A stretch of 39,513 nt of DNA from Ruminococcus sp. (GTDB lineage Bacteria > Bacillota > Clostridia > Oscillospirales > Ruminococcaceae): the NCBI GenBank assembly GCA_017519145.1, contig JAFWTA010000002.1:1-39513 (forward strand), read 5' to 3'. A model generated the notes under the pieces. That model did not search any database, was not told where the DNA came from, and saw only the letters and a program-made list of their open reading frames with translations. The translations under genes were made by a program, and so were the position numbers. Positions 5,961 to 14,352 of this stretch are shown here, one piece after another (within the stretch, counting starts at the first letter, position 1; every line of letters begins with the position of its first letter).

Positions 5961-6845
5961 ATGAAAAACAAGACCCGAAATCAATGCGGAAGGAGGGGCG
6001 AGCGGGTATTCAGCAATATCTGCGTCATGCCCAGCCTTATAGGAGTGATGATATTCTTCTTCATTCCTTTCTGCATAGTAATTTACTACTCTCTTATCAA
6101 CAACCCTGTTCTAAAAGAATTTGTAGGTATAGAGAACTACACAAAGCTCTTCCACAATGCGGCTTTCACCAAGGCTGCGAAGAACACAGCGTTCTTCTCA
6201 CTGGTGTCGGTGCCGCTGTCGGTGATACTGGCTCTGGGACTGGCAATGCTCCTTGAGAGAAAGATCCCCGGAAAAAGCGTGTTCCGTACATTCTTCCTCA
6301 GCCCTCTCATGGTGCCTACGGCTTCCGTAGTCCTCGTGTGGCAGGTGCTGTTCCACAATCACGGTACCGTAAACCAGATCATCGAGCATTTCGGCGGTCA
6401 CACCGTTGACTGGCTGAAATCCCCCTACGGACAGGTGGTCATCATCCTGATGTTCCTGTGGAAAAATCTGGGATACAATATGATACTTTTCATGTCGGCG
6501 CTGTGTGCGATACCCCGCGACATCATCGAGGTAGCAGACCTTGAGGGAGCAAGCGGCTGGTACAAGTTCGTACATATAAAGCTCAGATACCTTTCACCGA
6601 CTATTCTTTTCGTGCTTATCCTTTCAATGATAAACTCCTTCAAGATATTCCGCGAGGTATACCTGCTGACGGGAAATTATCCTCAGGATAAGCTGTATAT
6701 GCTCCAGCACTTCATGAACAATACCTTCAACAGTCTCGATTATCAGAAGCTGTCGGCGGCTGCGGTGCTGTTTGCACTTATTATGATAGTGATAATGGCT
6801 GTCCTCCTCATCGCGGAGAACATCTTCGGAAAGGATGTGGAGTGA
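5961..6845 (+). CDS. sugar ABC transporter permease (MalF/UgpA type)
   Basis: This 294-residue inner-membrane permease has six hydrophobic segments. A cytoplasmic EAA-type loop at about 190-213 (EVADLEGASG, then the KLRYLSP region) would dock onto the ATPase; it is slightly divergent, with EVA instead of EAA. The N-terminus has the pattern CVMPSLIGVMIFFFIPF typical of carbohydrate-uptake class 1 permeases. It is the first of a permease pair, followed directly by a MalG-type partner. Sugar identity is unknown. The ribosome binding site is weak (GAGG at 5947-5950), which may lower expression or reflect regulation by the structured spacer upstream. Confidence 0.93.
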   Translation: MKNKTRNQCGRRGERVFSNICVMPSLIGVMIFFFIPFCIVIYYSLINNPVLKEFVGIENYTKLFHNAAFTKAAKNTAFFSLVSVPLSVILALGLAMLLERKIPGKSVFRTFFLSPLMVPTASVVLVWQVLFHNHGTVNQIIEHFGGHTVDWLKSPYGQVVIILMFLWKNLGYNMILFMSALCAIPRDIIEVADLEGASGWYKFVHIKLRYLSPTILFVLILSMINSFKIFREVYLLTGNYPQDKLYMLQHFMNNTFNSLDYQKLSAAAVLFALIMIVIMAVLLIAENIFGKDVE

Positions 6846-6846
6846 T

Positions 6847-7752
6847 ATGAAGCCGAAAAAAATTGGTGTAAGGGAACGCCGGAAGGTATTCAACATCTTC
6901 GTGTTCCTGTTCATACTGGCGGCGGCAGTATTGTTCCTGTTCCCGACGGTGCTTACGATAGCAAACTCGTTTATGACCTCAAACGAGATATCCGCCAACT
7001 ACGGCTCGATGTTCTCGAACATGACCGAGGAGAAAAAGACCTTCATCTCACAGAACGTGAACCTGAAGTTCATTCCCGACAAGGTCACCTTTGCTCAGTA
7101 CAAGGCGGTGCTGGTACAGAATTCTGACTATCTCATGAAGTTCTGGAATTCAGTCATACTGACAGTTCCCATCACAGTGTTCCAGATGATAGTGGCAATA
7201 CTCACTTCCTATGGTTTTGCAAGATATCCCAACAAATTCAAGAGCATCATCTTCTTTGCATATATCATACTGATGATAATGCCCTATCAGGTAACTCTTG
7301 TGCCGAACTTCCTTGTTGCTGAAAAGTTCAATATGCTCGACACAAGACGAGCCATAATCCTCCCCGCCATATTCTCACCCTTCAGCATATTCCTGCTGAC
7401 AAAGGTAATGCGCCGTATACCCATCTCCTATGTGGAGGCGGCTAAGCTTGACGGCGCAGGCGAGCTGAAGATACTTACCAAGATATACGTTCCGCTGTGC
7501 AAGGGCGCCATCGCTTCCATCGCTATGCTGGTATTCATCGACTACTGGAACATGGTGGAGCAGCCTCTGGTCCTTATGAAGGACGCAGCTTATCACCCCC
7601 TTTCGGTATTCCTCTCCCAGATAAATACGGGAGATATCGGTCTCGCCTTTGCGGTGGGAGTGGTATACATGATACCGACGGTGCTGATGTTCCTCTACGG
7701 AGAGGATTACCTCATAGAGGGAATAACCTACTCGGGCGGCATCAAGGGTTGA
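6847..7752 (+). CDS. sugar ABC transporter permease (MalG/UgpE type)
   Basis: This 301-residue permease is the partner of the preceding gene. It has an N-terminal membrane segment (about 15-40), an extracellular loop of about 55 residues, and then the transport core. A clear EAA loop lies at about 197-219 (EAAKLDGAG, then KIYVPL), which contacts the ATP-binding subunit. The ATG at 6847 was preferred: it follows the upstream stop (6843-6845) and a GGAG, whereas an in-frame ATG at 6835 lies inside the upstream gene. No ATPase gene is present in the operon, as is common in Firmicutes that share one MsmX/MalK-type ATPase among many importers. Confidence 0.93.
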   Translation: MKPKKIGVRERRKVFNIFVFLFILAAAVLFLFPTVLTIANSFMTSNEISANYGSMFSNMTEEKKTFISQNVNLKFIPDKVTFAQYKAVLVQNSDYLMKFWNSVILTVPITVFQMIVAILTSYGFARYPNKFKSIIFFAYIILMIMPYQVTLVPNFLVAEKFNMLDTRRAIILPAIFSPFSIFLLTKVMRRIPISYVEAAKLDGAGELKILTKIYVPLCKGAIASIAMLVFIDYWNMVEQPLVLMKDAAYHPLSVFLSQINTGDIGLAFAVGVVYMIPTVLMFLYGEDYLIEGITYSGGIKG

Positions 7753-7821
7753 TGAAAAGTTGATAAATGCGGTCTACAATACAATTAACAGAGCTATTCT
7801 CTCAGAAGGAGTAATCATAAT

Positions 7822-9552
7822 ATGAACGAAACAAAAGAAGTCAAGGATATATCTGCGGACAGCGGCGATAAAGAGACAAAGTCGCCCGCAAAAAGGAGAG
7901 AGCTCATAAAGACTCTCATCATAGTCTTTCTTGCCATCATGCTGGTGCTGACATTCTTCTCAAACACCATCATGAACAGGTCTCTGCCTGAGATATCGAC
8001 AGAGACAGTCGCTTCGGGAAAGCTTACCGAGCGTATCGAGAAGCGCGGCACCGTTGAAGCAAATCAGGCTTACAACGTCACCGTTGACGGCAACAGAGTC
8101 ATCGAAAAGATACATATAAAGACAGGTCAGGAGGTAAAGAAGGACGACGTTCTCTTTACAGTTAATACAGTGGACAACGAAAAGCTGGAGACAGAAGAGA
8201 CTGCGCTGGATACTCTCAAGCTTGAGTATGAGACAGCACTTCTCAAGGAGCCGCTGGATTATTCCTCCGAAAACCAGAAGATAAAGGCAGCCCGTGAAGA
8301 GCTCAACGATCTCATCGCAAAGCGCGACGCTGCAAGAGCAAATGACAGCAATGCAGCTTACGCAAAGGAAGAGTACAGACGCAACAAGTCAGAGCTTACA
8401 AGGCTTGAGGGCATACAGGAGAAGCTCCAGTCAACTATCAAGGCTATCGATGCCGATTCATATATGGATGCAGCTCCCGAGTACAGCGGCAACCTTGCTG
8501 CACTGTGCTCAGAGTACATGAATGCCGACGCCGACTACAAGTCCGCTTACGAGACCTATCAGATGGCTCTCGAGAGCGGCGAGAACGTGGAGAGCGCAAA
8601 GGCAGAAGCTGACGAAAAGGAAGCTGCAAGGAACTCCGCAAGAGAAAACTACATGAATGAGAAGAACAACATCCGCGGCGATCTTGTTTCACAGCTTGGC
8701 GATATCAGCGGTTCCATGGCTTCTCTCTCAGAGGCTGTTGAGAACTATACTGCCGAATACGGCGAGGGCGGCACAGATACATATGCTGCTCTGGCAGCTT
8801 CTGTTACCGAGAAGCAGAGCGCTCTTGAGGAACTTATCATAGAGCTGGAAAACACCAAGCGCAAGAACTCCATCACGGATAAGAAGGAAAACCTCGGCAT
8901 AGAGTCCAAGAAAAAGGCTCTTGAAAAGCAGCAGGAAAAGGTGGATAAGCTGAAAAAGGAAGCAAAGTCCACTGAAGTCAAGTCAAAGTATTCGGGTGTC
9001 GTAAGCTCCATAAACGTACAGCCCGATGCCACCACAACTCCCGAAGAGACTCTTGCTGTCATAGACCTTGCGGATGAGGGCTTCACAGTTGAAATAACTG
9101 TTGAGAATGAAAACCTCAAGAAGATCAAGAAGGGCATCGAAGCAGAGATAGTCAACAACTGGAACGGCGATATCAAGGCTGTTCTCAAGGAAATAAAGAG
9201 CGACAGCTCAGCAGGCGCAAAGAACAAGACACTGGTGTTCAGCGTTACGGGCGACGTTCAGACAGGCGACAGCCTCGACCTTTCCATACCGCTGGGAAGC
9301 GGCACCTATGATGCCATCGTTCCCAAGAACGCAGTTTACCCCAGTGATAAGGGACACTACGTTTATACCGTCCGTTCAAAGAATACTCCTCTCGGAAACC
9401 GCTACTATGCAGAAAAGGTAGAGGTGAACGTAGAGGCTTCGGATACGGCATCATGTGCTGTATCGGGCGGATTGAACAGAGGTGACTATATCATCACTGC
9501 TTCAAGCAAGCCCCTGAAGTCAGGTGATCAGGTCCGCATGAAGGATAAATAA
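7822..9552 (+). CDS. HlyD/MacA-like membrane-fusion (adaptor) protein
   Basis: This 576-residue protein has a cytoplasmic N-tail, one membrane segment (about 30-48), a beta domain with a lipoyl-like half (about 60-110), a long Ala/Glu/Lys-rich coiled coil (about 110-390, interrupted near 215-235 and 300-330), the second lipoyl half (about 395-425, KYSGVVSS), and a C-terminal beta-barrel region. This is the order found in HlyD, MacA and RND adaptor proteins. In Gram-positive bacteria such proteins usually pair with a MacB-type exporter, and the next gene does encode a MacB-core-like protein. Its place inside a sugar importer operon is unusual. A strong AGAAGGAG ribosome binding site precedes the start. 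Confidence 0.85.
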   Translation: MNETKEVKDISADSGDKETKSPAKRRELIKTLIIVFLAIMLVLTFFSNTIMNRSLPEISTETVASGKLTERIEKRGTVEANQAYNVTVDGNRVIEKIHIKTGQEVKKDDVLFTVNTVDNEKLETEETALDTLKLEYETALLKEPLDYSSENQKIKAAREELNDLIAKRDAARANDSNAAYAKEEYRRNKSELTRLEGIQEKLQSTIKAIDADSYMDAAPEYSGNLAALCSEYMNADADYKSAYETYQMALESGENVESAKAEADEKEAARNSARENYMNEKNNIRGDLVSQLGDISGSMASLSEAVENYTAEYGEGGTDTYAALAASVTEKQSALEELIIELENTKRKNSITDKKENLGIESKKKALEKQQEKVDKLKKEAKSTEVKSKYSGVVSSINVQPDATTTPEETLAVIDLADEGFTVEITVENENLKKIKKGIEAEIVNNWNGDIKAVLKEIKSDSSAGAKNKTLVFSVTGDVQTGDSLDLSIPLGSGTYDAIVPKNAVYPSDKGHYVYTVRSKNTPLGNRYYAEKVEVNVEASDTASCAVSGGLNRGDYIITASSKPLKSGDQVRMKDK

Positions 9553-9565
9553 GGTGGTGGACCTT

Positions 9566-10720
9566 ATGAGACCCTTAAAGAAAAAACTTACCATAGCAGC
9601 TGCTGCGGTCAACGCCGCCGCTATTATCGGAGCTGTGGTGCTGACGGCGCTGGGAAGCAGCGCTGCAAAGGCACAGAGCTACAATTATGCGGCAGACCGG
9701 TGGAGCAGCAGCGAAAAGAGCGAATACAGCCAGATAAGCTGTTTCTTCAGTCCCGATGCGGGGTTCAGTACCAACAGCGCAGGCGGTGTGAAGAACACGC
9801 TGCTCTCGGCACTGAAAACAGTTTCGGTGGAGCCCGTGGAGGGCGTTGATCTCGTCCCCGACGCTTACAGCGCCGTAGCAGGCACGGCAACGGTCTCGGG
9901 CGATGCCAGCGGCCGTTCGGAAGCAGAGCTTACCGCAGTGGGCGGGGATTACTTCTTTATGTTCCGCGACTTCAGGCTGCTGAGCGGCTCCTTCTTCGGC
10001 GAAAAAGACCTTATGCAGACAGGAGCGGTCATCGACAGACAGCTTGCGTGGAATCTTTACGGTTCCGATGAAGTCGCAGGCATGAACATCTATATAAACA
10101 ATGTCAAACTCTTTATCTCGGGAGTAGTAGATACTCCTTCAACAAAGCCTGAGAAGCAAAGCGCAGACAAAACTCCGAAGGCTTATATATCCTACTATGC
10201 TGCGGGACTCATCTTCGGCAGCGCCTCCGAACAGGGCGGCGTATCCGATACGGATACTGCGGTCCCCGAGTTCAGAAAGGTTACCTGCTATGAGTGCGTA
10301 GTCCCCGAGCCTGTTGAGAATTTCGGATACAGCACCGTAAAGGAGCATCTGGCAACAGAGTACAAGGGAAAGATCAGCATAGTCAACAACACAGAGCGAT
10401 TTACACCGAAAAAGAGGGTAAAGGCTCTGAAAAAGCTTGGCGATTCTGTCGTCGCAAAGGACGGCATCGTTTATCCCTTCTGGGAGAACGCATCAAGAAT
10501 GGTGGAGGTCAAGCTATCACTCATCTACGGAGCACGAAGACTGCTCCTTATCATACCGCTGATAACGGCACTGTGCCTGATAGTAATGGGATACAGATTG
10601 TTCCAGCGGAAAAAAGAAGGTCTGAAGAAAGCTGCGGCGGATGGCATCGAGGCGAAATGGAGATCGCTGAAGAGCCATATGCCGAAAAAGGCTGAGCAGA
10701 CCGCAGAAAAAGAAAGCTGA
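9566..10720 (+). CDS. MacB-core-like membrane protein (incomplete FtsX-type permease)
   Basis: This 384-residue protein has an N-terminal membrane segment (about 8-30), a large extracytoplasmic domain (about 35-310) with the MacB periplasmic-core pattern (GGDYFFMF, LLSGSFF, GAVIDRQLAWNLYG, INNVKLFISGVVDTP), one C-terminal membrane segment (about 322-345) and a basic tail. True MacB/FtsX permeases have four segments; here the final three are reduced to one and no ATPase gene is near. It may therefore be a structural partner of the adjacent adaptor rather than an active permease. The ATG at 9566 was chosen because AAGGTGG (9551-9557) sits 8 nt upstream; GTG codons at 9554 and 9557 overlap that site. 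Confidence 0.75.
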   Translation: MRPLKKKLTIAAAAVNAAAIIGAVVLTALGSSAAKAQSYNYAADRWSSSEKSEYSQISCFFSPDAGFSTNSAGGVKNTLLSALKTVSVEPVEGVDLVPDAYSAVAGTATVSGDASGRSEAELTAVGGDYFFMFRDFRLLSGSFFGEKDLMQTGAVIDRQLAWNLYGSDEVAGMNIYINNVKLFISGVVDTPSTKPEKQSADKTPKAYISYYAAGLIFGSASEQGGVSDTDTAVPEFRKVTCYECVVPEPVENFGYSTVKEHLATEYKGKISIVNNTERFTPKKRVKALKKLGDSVVAKDGIVYPFWENASRMVEVKLSLIYGARRLLLIIPLITALCLIVMGYRLFQRKKEGLKKAAADGIEAKWRSLKSHMPKKAEQTAEKES

Positions 10721-10786
10721 GGCACAGACCGAGGCAGCAAAAGAAAGTTCAATAAAAAATAAAAATCTGAAAAAAGAGGGATTATT

Positions 10787-13195
10787 ATGGAAAAAACATT
10801 TCTCAAACGCATTACAGCATTCTCCGCAGCACTTACAGTTATCGCAGGATCAGCAGTATCCTGCTCTAAGAGTGACAAGCCATCAGAAGGCAAGGTGAAG
10901 GACGCAGCTCAGCTCATGGCCGGTTCATACAAGACCCAGCAGATCGACTGCGATATCGTCAACCCTACTTCTATTGCAAGGATCGGTGACGATAAGATCG
11001 TCATTACAGGATTTGATGAGAGTAGGAATATTCCTACATTATACCTTACCGATAATGGTTTTTCGGAATTCAAGGAAATAAAGACAGAGCTTCCCGAGGT
11101 AGTGGATCAGGAGGTAAGCTACGATCCCTGTGTTGCACCCGACGGAGATATCATGATACTTGCTACATTTACCGATTACGGCGACGGTGAGAAGCCCGAT
11201 TTTGAGTCTCCCGACTTCAATCCCGACGAGTTCGATTATGAAGCGTACTATGAGAATATGTCATATTCATACAAGCTCTATGTTGTTGACATCGACGGAA
11301 AGGTAAAGTCCTCAGCCGATGTAACAGGTCTTGAGGAATTTCAGGACGACGAGAGCGGAAGCCTCAATATCGGCAGAGCTTCAGCTATAGGCGGCGGAAA
11401 GATGATCGCCACTGCATGGGGCGAGATGGAGGATTATAACATCATAATCAACTCCGACGGCAAGGTAGAAGGCGAGCTTGATCTCGGAAACAGCAACTAC
11501 ATCGACAGCTTCACCGCTATCGATGATGATACGATCGCAGTATGCGGCTATTTTGGCGGCAAGGAGTACGTCAAGTACCTCGATGCCGGAACTCTGAAGG
11601 AGACAGGCGAGCAGATCGACCTCTCGGAGGCAGGCCTTGAGGGTCAGATGGGAAGCGTGTTCAAGGGAACAGGCGACTATAAGCTCTATATAAACGGCTC
11701 ATCGGGTCTCTTCGGAATCACTGAGGACGGAAAGTCCACAGAGATCGTAAACTGGCTCGACTCTGATCTCGGCGACGGCGGTATACAGTCACTTGTCATT
11801 CTCGATGACGGTGATTTCGTGATCTGCTATAACGACTACAGCGGCGGAGACTTCGGCAACAGCGGTGCTTCGCTTTACAAGCTCACAAAGCGTGATGCTT
11901 CCGAAATGGAGAACACAAAGGTCATCACTGTCGGCGTTCTCTATGACGACTGGGCTGTAAAGGAGAAGATTTCCGCATACAATAAGAAGAATGACGATAT
12001 CCGCTTCAAGATGGTGGATTACAGCAAGTACGACAACTACGAGGAAGAGACAGGCAAGACACTGTCATCGGGCGCAGATCAGCTCAAGAAGGATATAGTT
12101 TCAGGCAATGCACCCGATATGATCGTTTCATATAACGGCGCTATCATCAGCAGCCTCTACAACAAGGGACTCTTTGTTGACCTCTATGAGTACATGGACA
12201 AGGACAGCGACATCAACAAGGACGACATCATGCCCAACGTGCTCAATGCCTGCGAGATCGACGGCAAGCTTCTCTCTATCGCACCGTCATTCAATGTAAG
12301 CACAATGATCGCCAAGAAGAAGTTTATTGATAAGGAAAACTGGACTCCCGATGACCTTATCGAGGCATATGAAAACCTTCCCGACGGTATGAGACTTACA
12401 TCACTCGACTGCAAGGAGCAGATGCTCTCATTCATGATGGGTGTTCTCAATAACTGTATAGATTATCAGAAGGGCACCTGCAACTTTGATACTCCCGAGA
12501 CAAGAAAGCTTCTTGCTTTCGTAGACCAGTTCCCGTCAAGCGAAGACCTTGTGGACTGGGAGGATCAGAGCGCTATGCAGGAGATGTTCTCCGAGGACAA
12601 CTTCAAGGAGGACAAGGTACTTGTTCAGGAGCTGTACATCTCAGACTTCCGCGAGTACACAAGAGAGGTCAAGGGCAGATACAAGGGCGATGACATCGTA
12701 TTCGTCGGCAACCCCACAACAGACGGCAGAGGCGCTGTTCTTTCACTTGACAAGCACTTTGCTATCCTTTCCAACGCAGAGGACAAGGACGTATGCTGGA
12801 ACTTCATCAAGGAATTCCTGTTACCTGCTGAGGACGGCGAGGAGAGTATGTACAGCTACGGCTTCCCCTCACTGAAGTCGGAATTCGACAAGCTTGCTGA
12901 CGAGAGCATGGAAAAGCCCAAGTACAAGGACGAGAACGGCAAGGAAGTAGAAGAAGATCTCACATACTATACGTCTTCCAAGGAGGTCAAGGTAGATCCT
13001 CTTACAAAGGAAGAGAGAGACTTCATCGTTGATTACATCGAGAGTGCTGACAACGTATCCGCTGACTTTGACCCTGAGGTCGAGTCCATCATAGAGGAAG
13101 AAATAATGGCATACATTGGCGGAGAAAAGACTGCCGATGAGGTCATCGATCTTATCCAGAGCAGAGTTTCAATACTCGTAAGCGAGCAGAGCTGA
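10787..13195 (+). CDS. lipoprotein: beta-propeller-like domain fused to sugar-binding protein
   Basis: This 802-residue lipoprotein starts with a signal peptide and a lipobox-like AVSC (Cys26). Residues of about 45-370 form repeated beta segments with strong internal patterning (for example the PDGDIMILA and DDGDFVICY strands), most like a beta-propeller. From about 380 the pattern is that of an extracellular solute-binding protein (family 1): ITVGVLYDD, then SGNAPDMIVSY, FVDLYEYMDKD, SIAPSFNVSTMIAKK, and a helical region near WNFIKEF (about 670-680). It probably captures the sugar for the two permeases at 5961 and 6847. The propeller may bind a partner or a polymer. It is the last gene before a strong terminator. 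Confidence 0.85.
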   Translation: MEKTFLKRITAFSAALTVIAGSAVSCSKSDKPSEGKVKDAAQLMAGSYKTQQIDCDIVNPTSIARIGDDKIVITGFDESRNIPTLYLTDNGFSEFKEIKTELPEVVDQEVSYDPCVAPDGDIMILATFTDYGDGEKPDFESPDFNPDEFDYEAYYENMSYSYKLYVVDIDGKVKSSADVTGLEEFQDDESGSLNIGRASAIGGGKMIATAWGEMEDYNIIINSDGKVEGELDLGNSNYIDSFTAIDDDTIAVCGYFGGKEYVKYLDAGTLKETGEQIDLSEAGLEGQMGSVFKGTGDYKLYINGSSGLFGITEDGKSTEIVNWLDSDLGDGGIQSLVILDDGDFVICYNDYSGGDFGNSGASLYKLTKRDASEMENTKVITVGVLYDDWAVKEKISAYNKKNDDIRFKMVDYSKYDNYEEETGKTLSSGADQLKKDIVSGNAPDMIVSYNGAIISSLYNKGLFVDLYEYMDKDSDINKDDIMPNVLNACEIDGKLLSIAPSFNVSTMIAKKKFIDKENWTPDDLIEAYENLPDGMRLTSLDCKEQMLSFMMGVLNNCIDYQKGTCNFDTPETRKLLAFVDQFPSSEDLVDWEDQSAMQEMFSEDNFKEDKVLVQELYISDFREYTREVKGRYKGDDIVFVGNPTTDGRGAVLSLDKHFAILSNAEDKDVCWNFIKEFLLPAEDGEESMYSYGFPSLKSEFDKLADESMEKPKYKDENGKEVEEDLTYYTSSKEVKVDPLTKEERDFIVDYIESADNVSADFDPEVESIIEEEIMAYIGGEKTADEVIDLIQSRVSILVSEQS

Positions 13196-13263
13196 TAACA
13201 GCACTGTATAATAATTCATGTTATTCACATATTTTCGTATATAAATACAACCTCCTTATTTTT

Positions 13264-13300
13264 GGCGCTGCCGCCCGAACAACGGCAGCGCCCTTTCCTT
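13264..13300 (+). terminator. terminator of the first sugar operon
   Basis: GGCGCTGCCG (13264-13273) and CGGCAGCGCC (13283-13292) form a perfect 10-bp GC-rich stem with a 9-nt loop, followed by CTTTCCTTTA. It is a strong hairpin with a T-rich but imperfect tail. Confidence 0.85.
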
Positions 13301-13368
13301 TATGTATGATCCTGCAATTGATTATACATATGAGCTTATAAAAAAATCAAATATTTTTTGTCTAACTA

Positions 13369-13415
13369 TTGACAAATTTCTTTAAAGGTGGTATACTTTA
13401 GGTATTATAATACCT
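13369..13415 (+). promoter_or_regulatory. promoter with 16-nt palindrome at +1
   Basis: TTGACA (13369-13374), a 17-bp spacer and TATACT (13392-13397) form the promoter. The perfect palindrome AGGTATTATAATACCT (13400-13415) covers the expected start site. A related promoter, including TATACT and TACCTTTAGG, precedes the paralogous gene at 14353. Confidence 0.85.
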
Positions 13416-13432
13416 TTAGGGAGGATTTTATC

Positions 13433-13837
13433 ATGGATAATAATTACAACAACGACAACAATCAGCAGAATATGTCTACTGATCCTTATGCACAGGGCGG
13501 CGGATATGTTCAGGATCCTTACAACAACGGCGGATTTCAGCCTCAGGGCAGCAAGGGCAAGGCTATTGCTTCAATGGTACTCGGTATCTGCGCAGTAGTT
13601 TTCGGCTGCTGTATATGGGCATGGCTCGGTCTTATCCTCGGCGCTATCGCTATCGTTCTTGGCGTAATGGTAATCAAAAACAACGAAGCAGGCAGAGGAA
13701 TGGCTATTGCAGGTCTCGTTTGCGGTATCGTTGGTGCTGCAACAGGTATAGTTTCTATTATCCTCGTTGCAGTTGTAGGTAACTCACTCAAGGAGTGGGC
13801 AGAGGAGCTCCAGAACAGCGCTCTTTTCATCAAGTAA
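13433..13837 (+). CDS. DUF4190-type small membrane protein
   Basis: This 134-residue protein has an Asn/Gln/Tyr-rich hydrophilic N-terminus (about 1-40) and two or three hydrophobic segments. The pattern SMVLGICAVVFG ... LGLILGAIAIVLGV ... AGRGMAIAGLVCGIVG is that of the DUF4190 family. The function of that family is unknown; members are membrane proteins often found with TM2 or DUF2752 proteins, as here. The ATG at 13433 is preceded by AGGGAGG (13418-13424). The gene shares its N-terminal start and promoter style with the gene at 14353, so the two are paralogues. Confidence 0.85.
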   Translation: MDNNYNNDNNQQNMSTDPYAQGGGYVQDPYNNGGFQPQGSKGKAIASMVLGICAVVFGCCIWAWLGLILGAIAIVLGVMVIKNNEAGRGMAIAGLVCGIVGAATGIVSIILVAVVGNSLKEWAEELQNSALFIK

Positions 13838-13840
13838 GAT

Positions 13841-14236
13841 ATGCCTAAACGTCTGAGAATAATAATAGGTGCAGCGGCGCCTCTGGCGGCGATCGTCCTA
13901 TTCGCTCTCAGGGATCATATAATAGGGCTTGAGAAGCACTTCCCCGAATGTTATGTACATAGGGTCACGGGGTTCTGGTGTACAGGCTGCGGAAATACAA
14001 GGAGCGTCAACGATATGCTCCACCTTCATTTCATCACAGCCCTGCGCGACAATCCTGCAATGCCTTTTTTAGCGTTCCTGCTTTTTATGCTGTATCTGGA
14101 AACAGTTATCGGCATCAGCGGCAAAGAGGTAAAGCTGCTTCCCCGTAAAACAGCTGTATGGGTAACGGTTATCGTGGCTTTCGGCGTGTTTTATGTAGTC
14201 AGGAATATATTTCCCGTGCTGGGCCCTGTATCTTAA
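13841..14236 (+). CDS. DUF2752-type membrane protein
   Basis: This 131-residue membrane protein carries the DUF2752 signature: C37 followed by TGFWCTGCGNTR (about 43-54), giving three cysteines in a possible metal- or redox-active loop between the first membrane segment (about 5-24) and two later ones (about 73-92 and 108-125). The biochemical role of the family is not established. It begins 3 nt after the stop of the DUF4190-type gene, so the two are co-transcribed and possibly translationally coupled. Confidence 0.85.
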   Translation: MPKRLRIIIGAAAPLAAIVLFALRDHIIGLEKHFPECYVHRVTGFWCTGCGNTRSVNDMLHLHFITALRDNPAMPFLAFLLFMLYLETVIGISGKEVKLLPRKTAVWVTVIVAFGVFYVVRNIFPVLGPVS

Positions 14237-14246
14237 AGATGACACA

Positions 14247-14282
14247 AATAAGCTCCCGTATTTATGCGGGAGCTTATTTTTA
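14247..14282 (+). terminator. terminator after the DUF2752 gene
   Basis: AATAAGCTCCCG (14247-14258) and CGGGAGCTTATT (14267-14278) form a perfect 12-bp stem with an 8-nt loop and a T-run. The next promoter's -35 starts only a few bases later, at 14287. Confidence 0.92.
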
Positions 14283-14286
14283 TATA

Positions 14287-14340
14287 TTGACAATTTTCGC
14301 CGAAAATGGTATACTTTATTTATTAAATAGTACCTTTAGG
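14287..14340 (+). promoter_or_regulatory. promoter of the second DUF4190-type gene
   Basis: TTGACA (14287-14292), a 17-bp spacer and TATACT (14310-14315) form the promoter. The spacer contains the inverted repeat ATTTTCG-C-CGAAAAT (14293-14307). TACCTTTAGG (14331-14340), which overlaps the ribosome binding site, is identical to 13411-13420 in the first promoter. Confidence 0.85.
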
Positions 14341-14352
14341 AGGGTCATTTAA

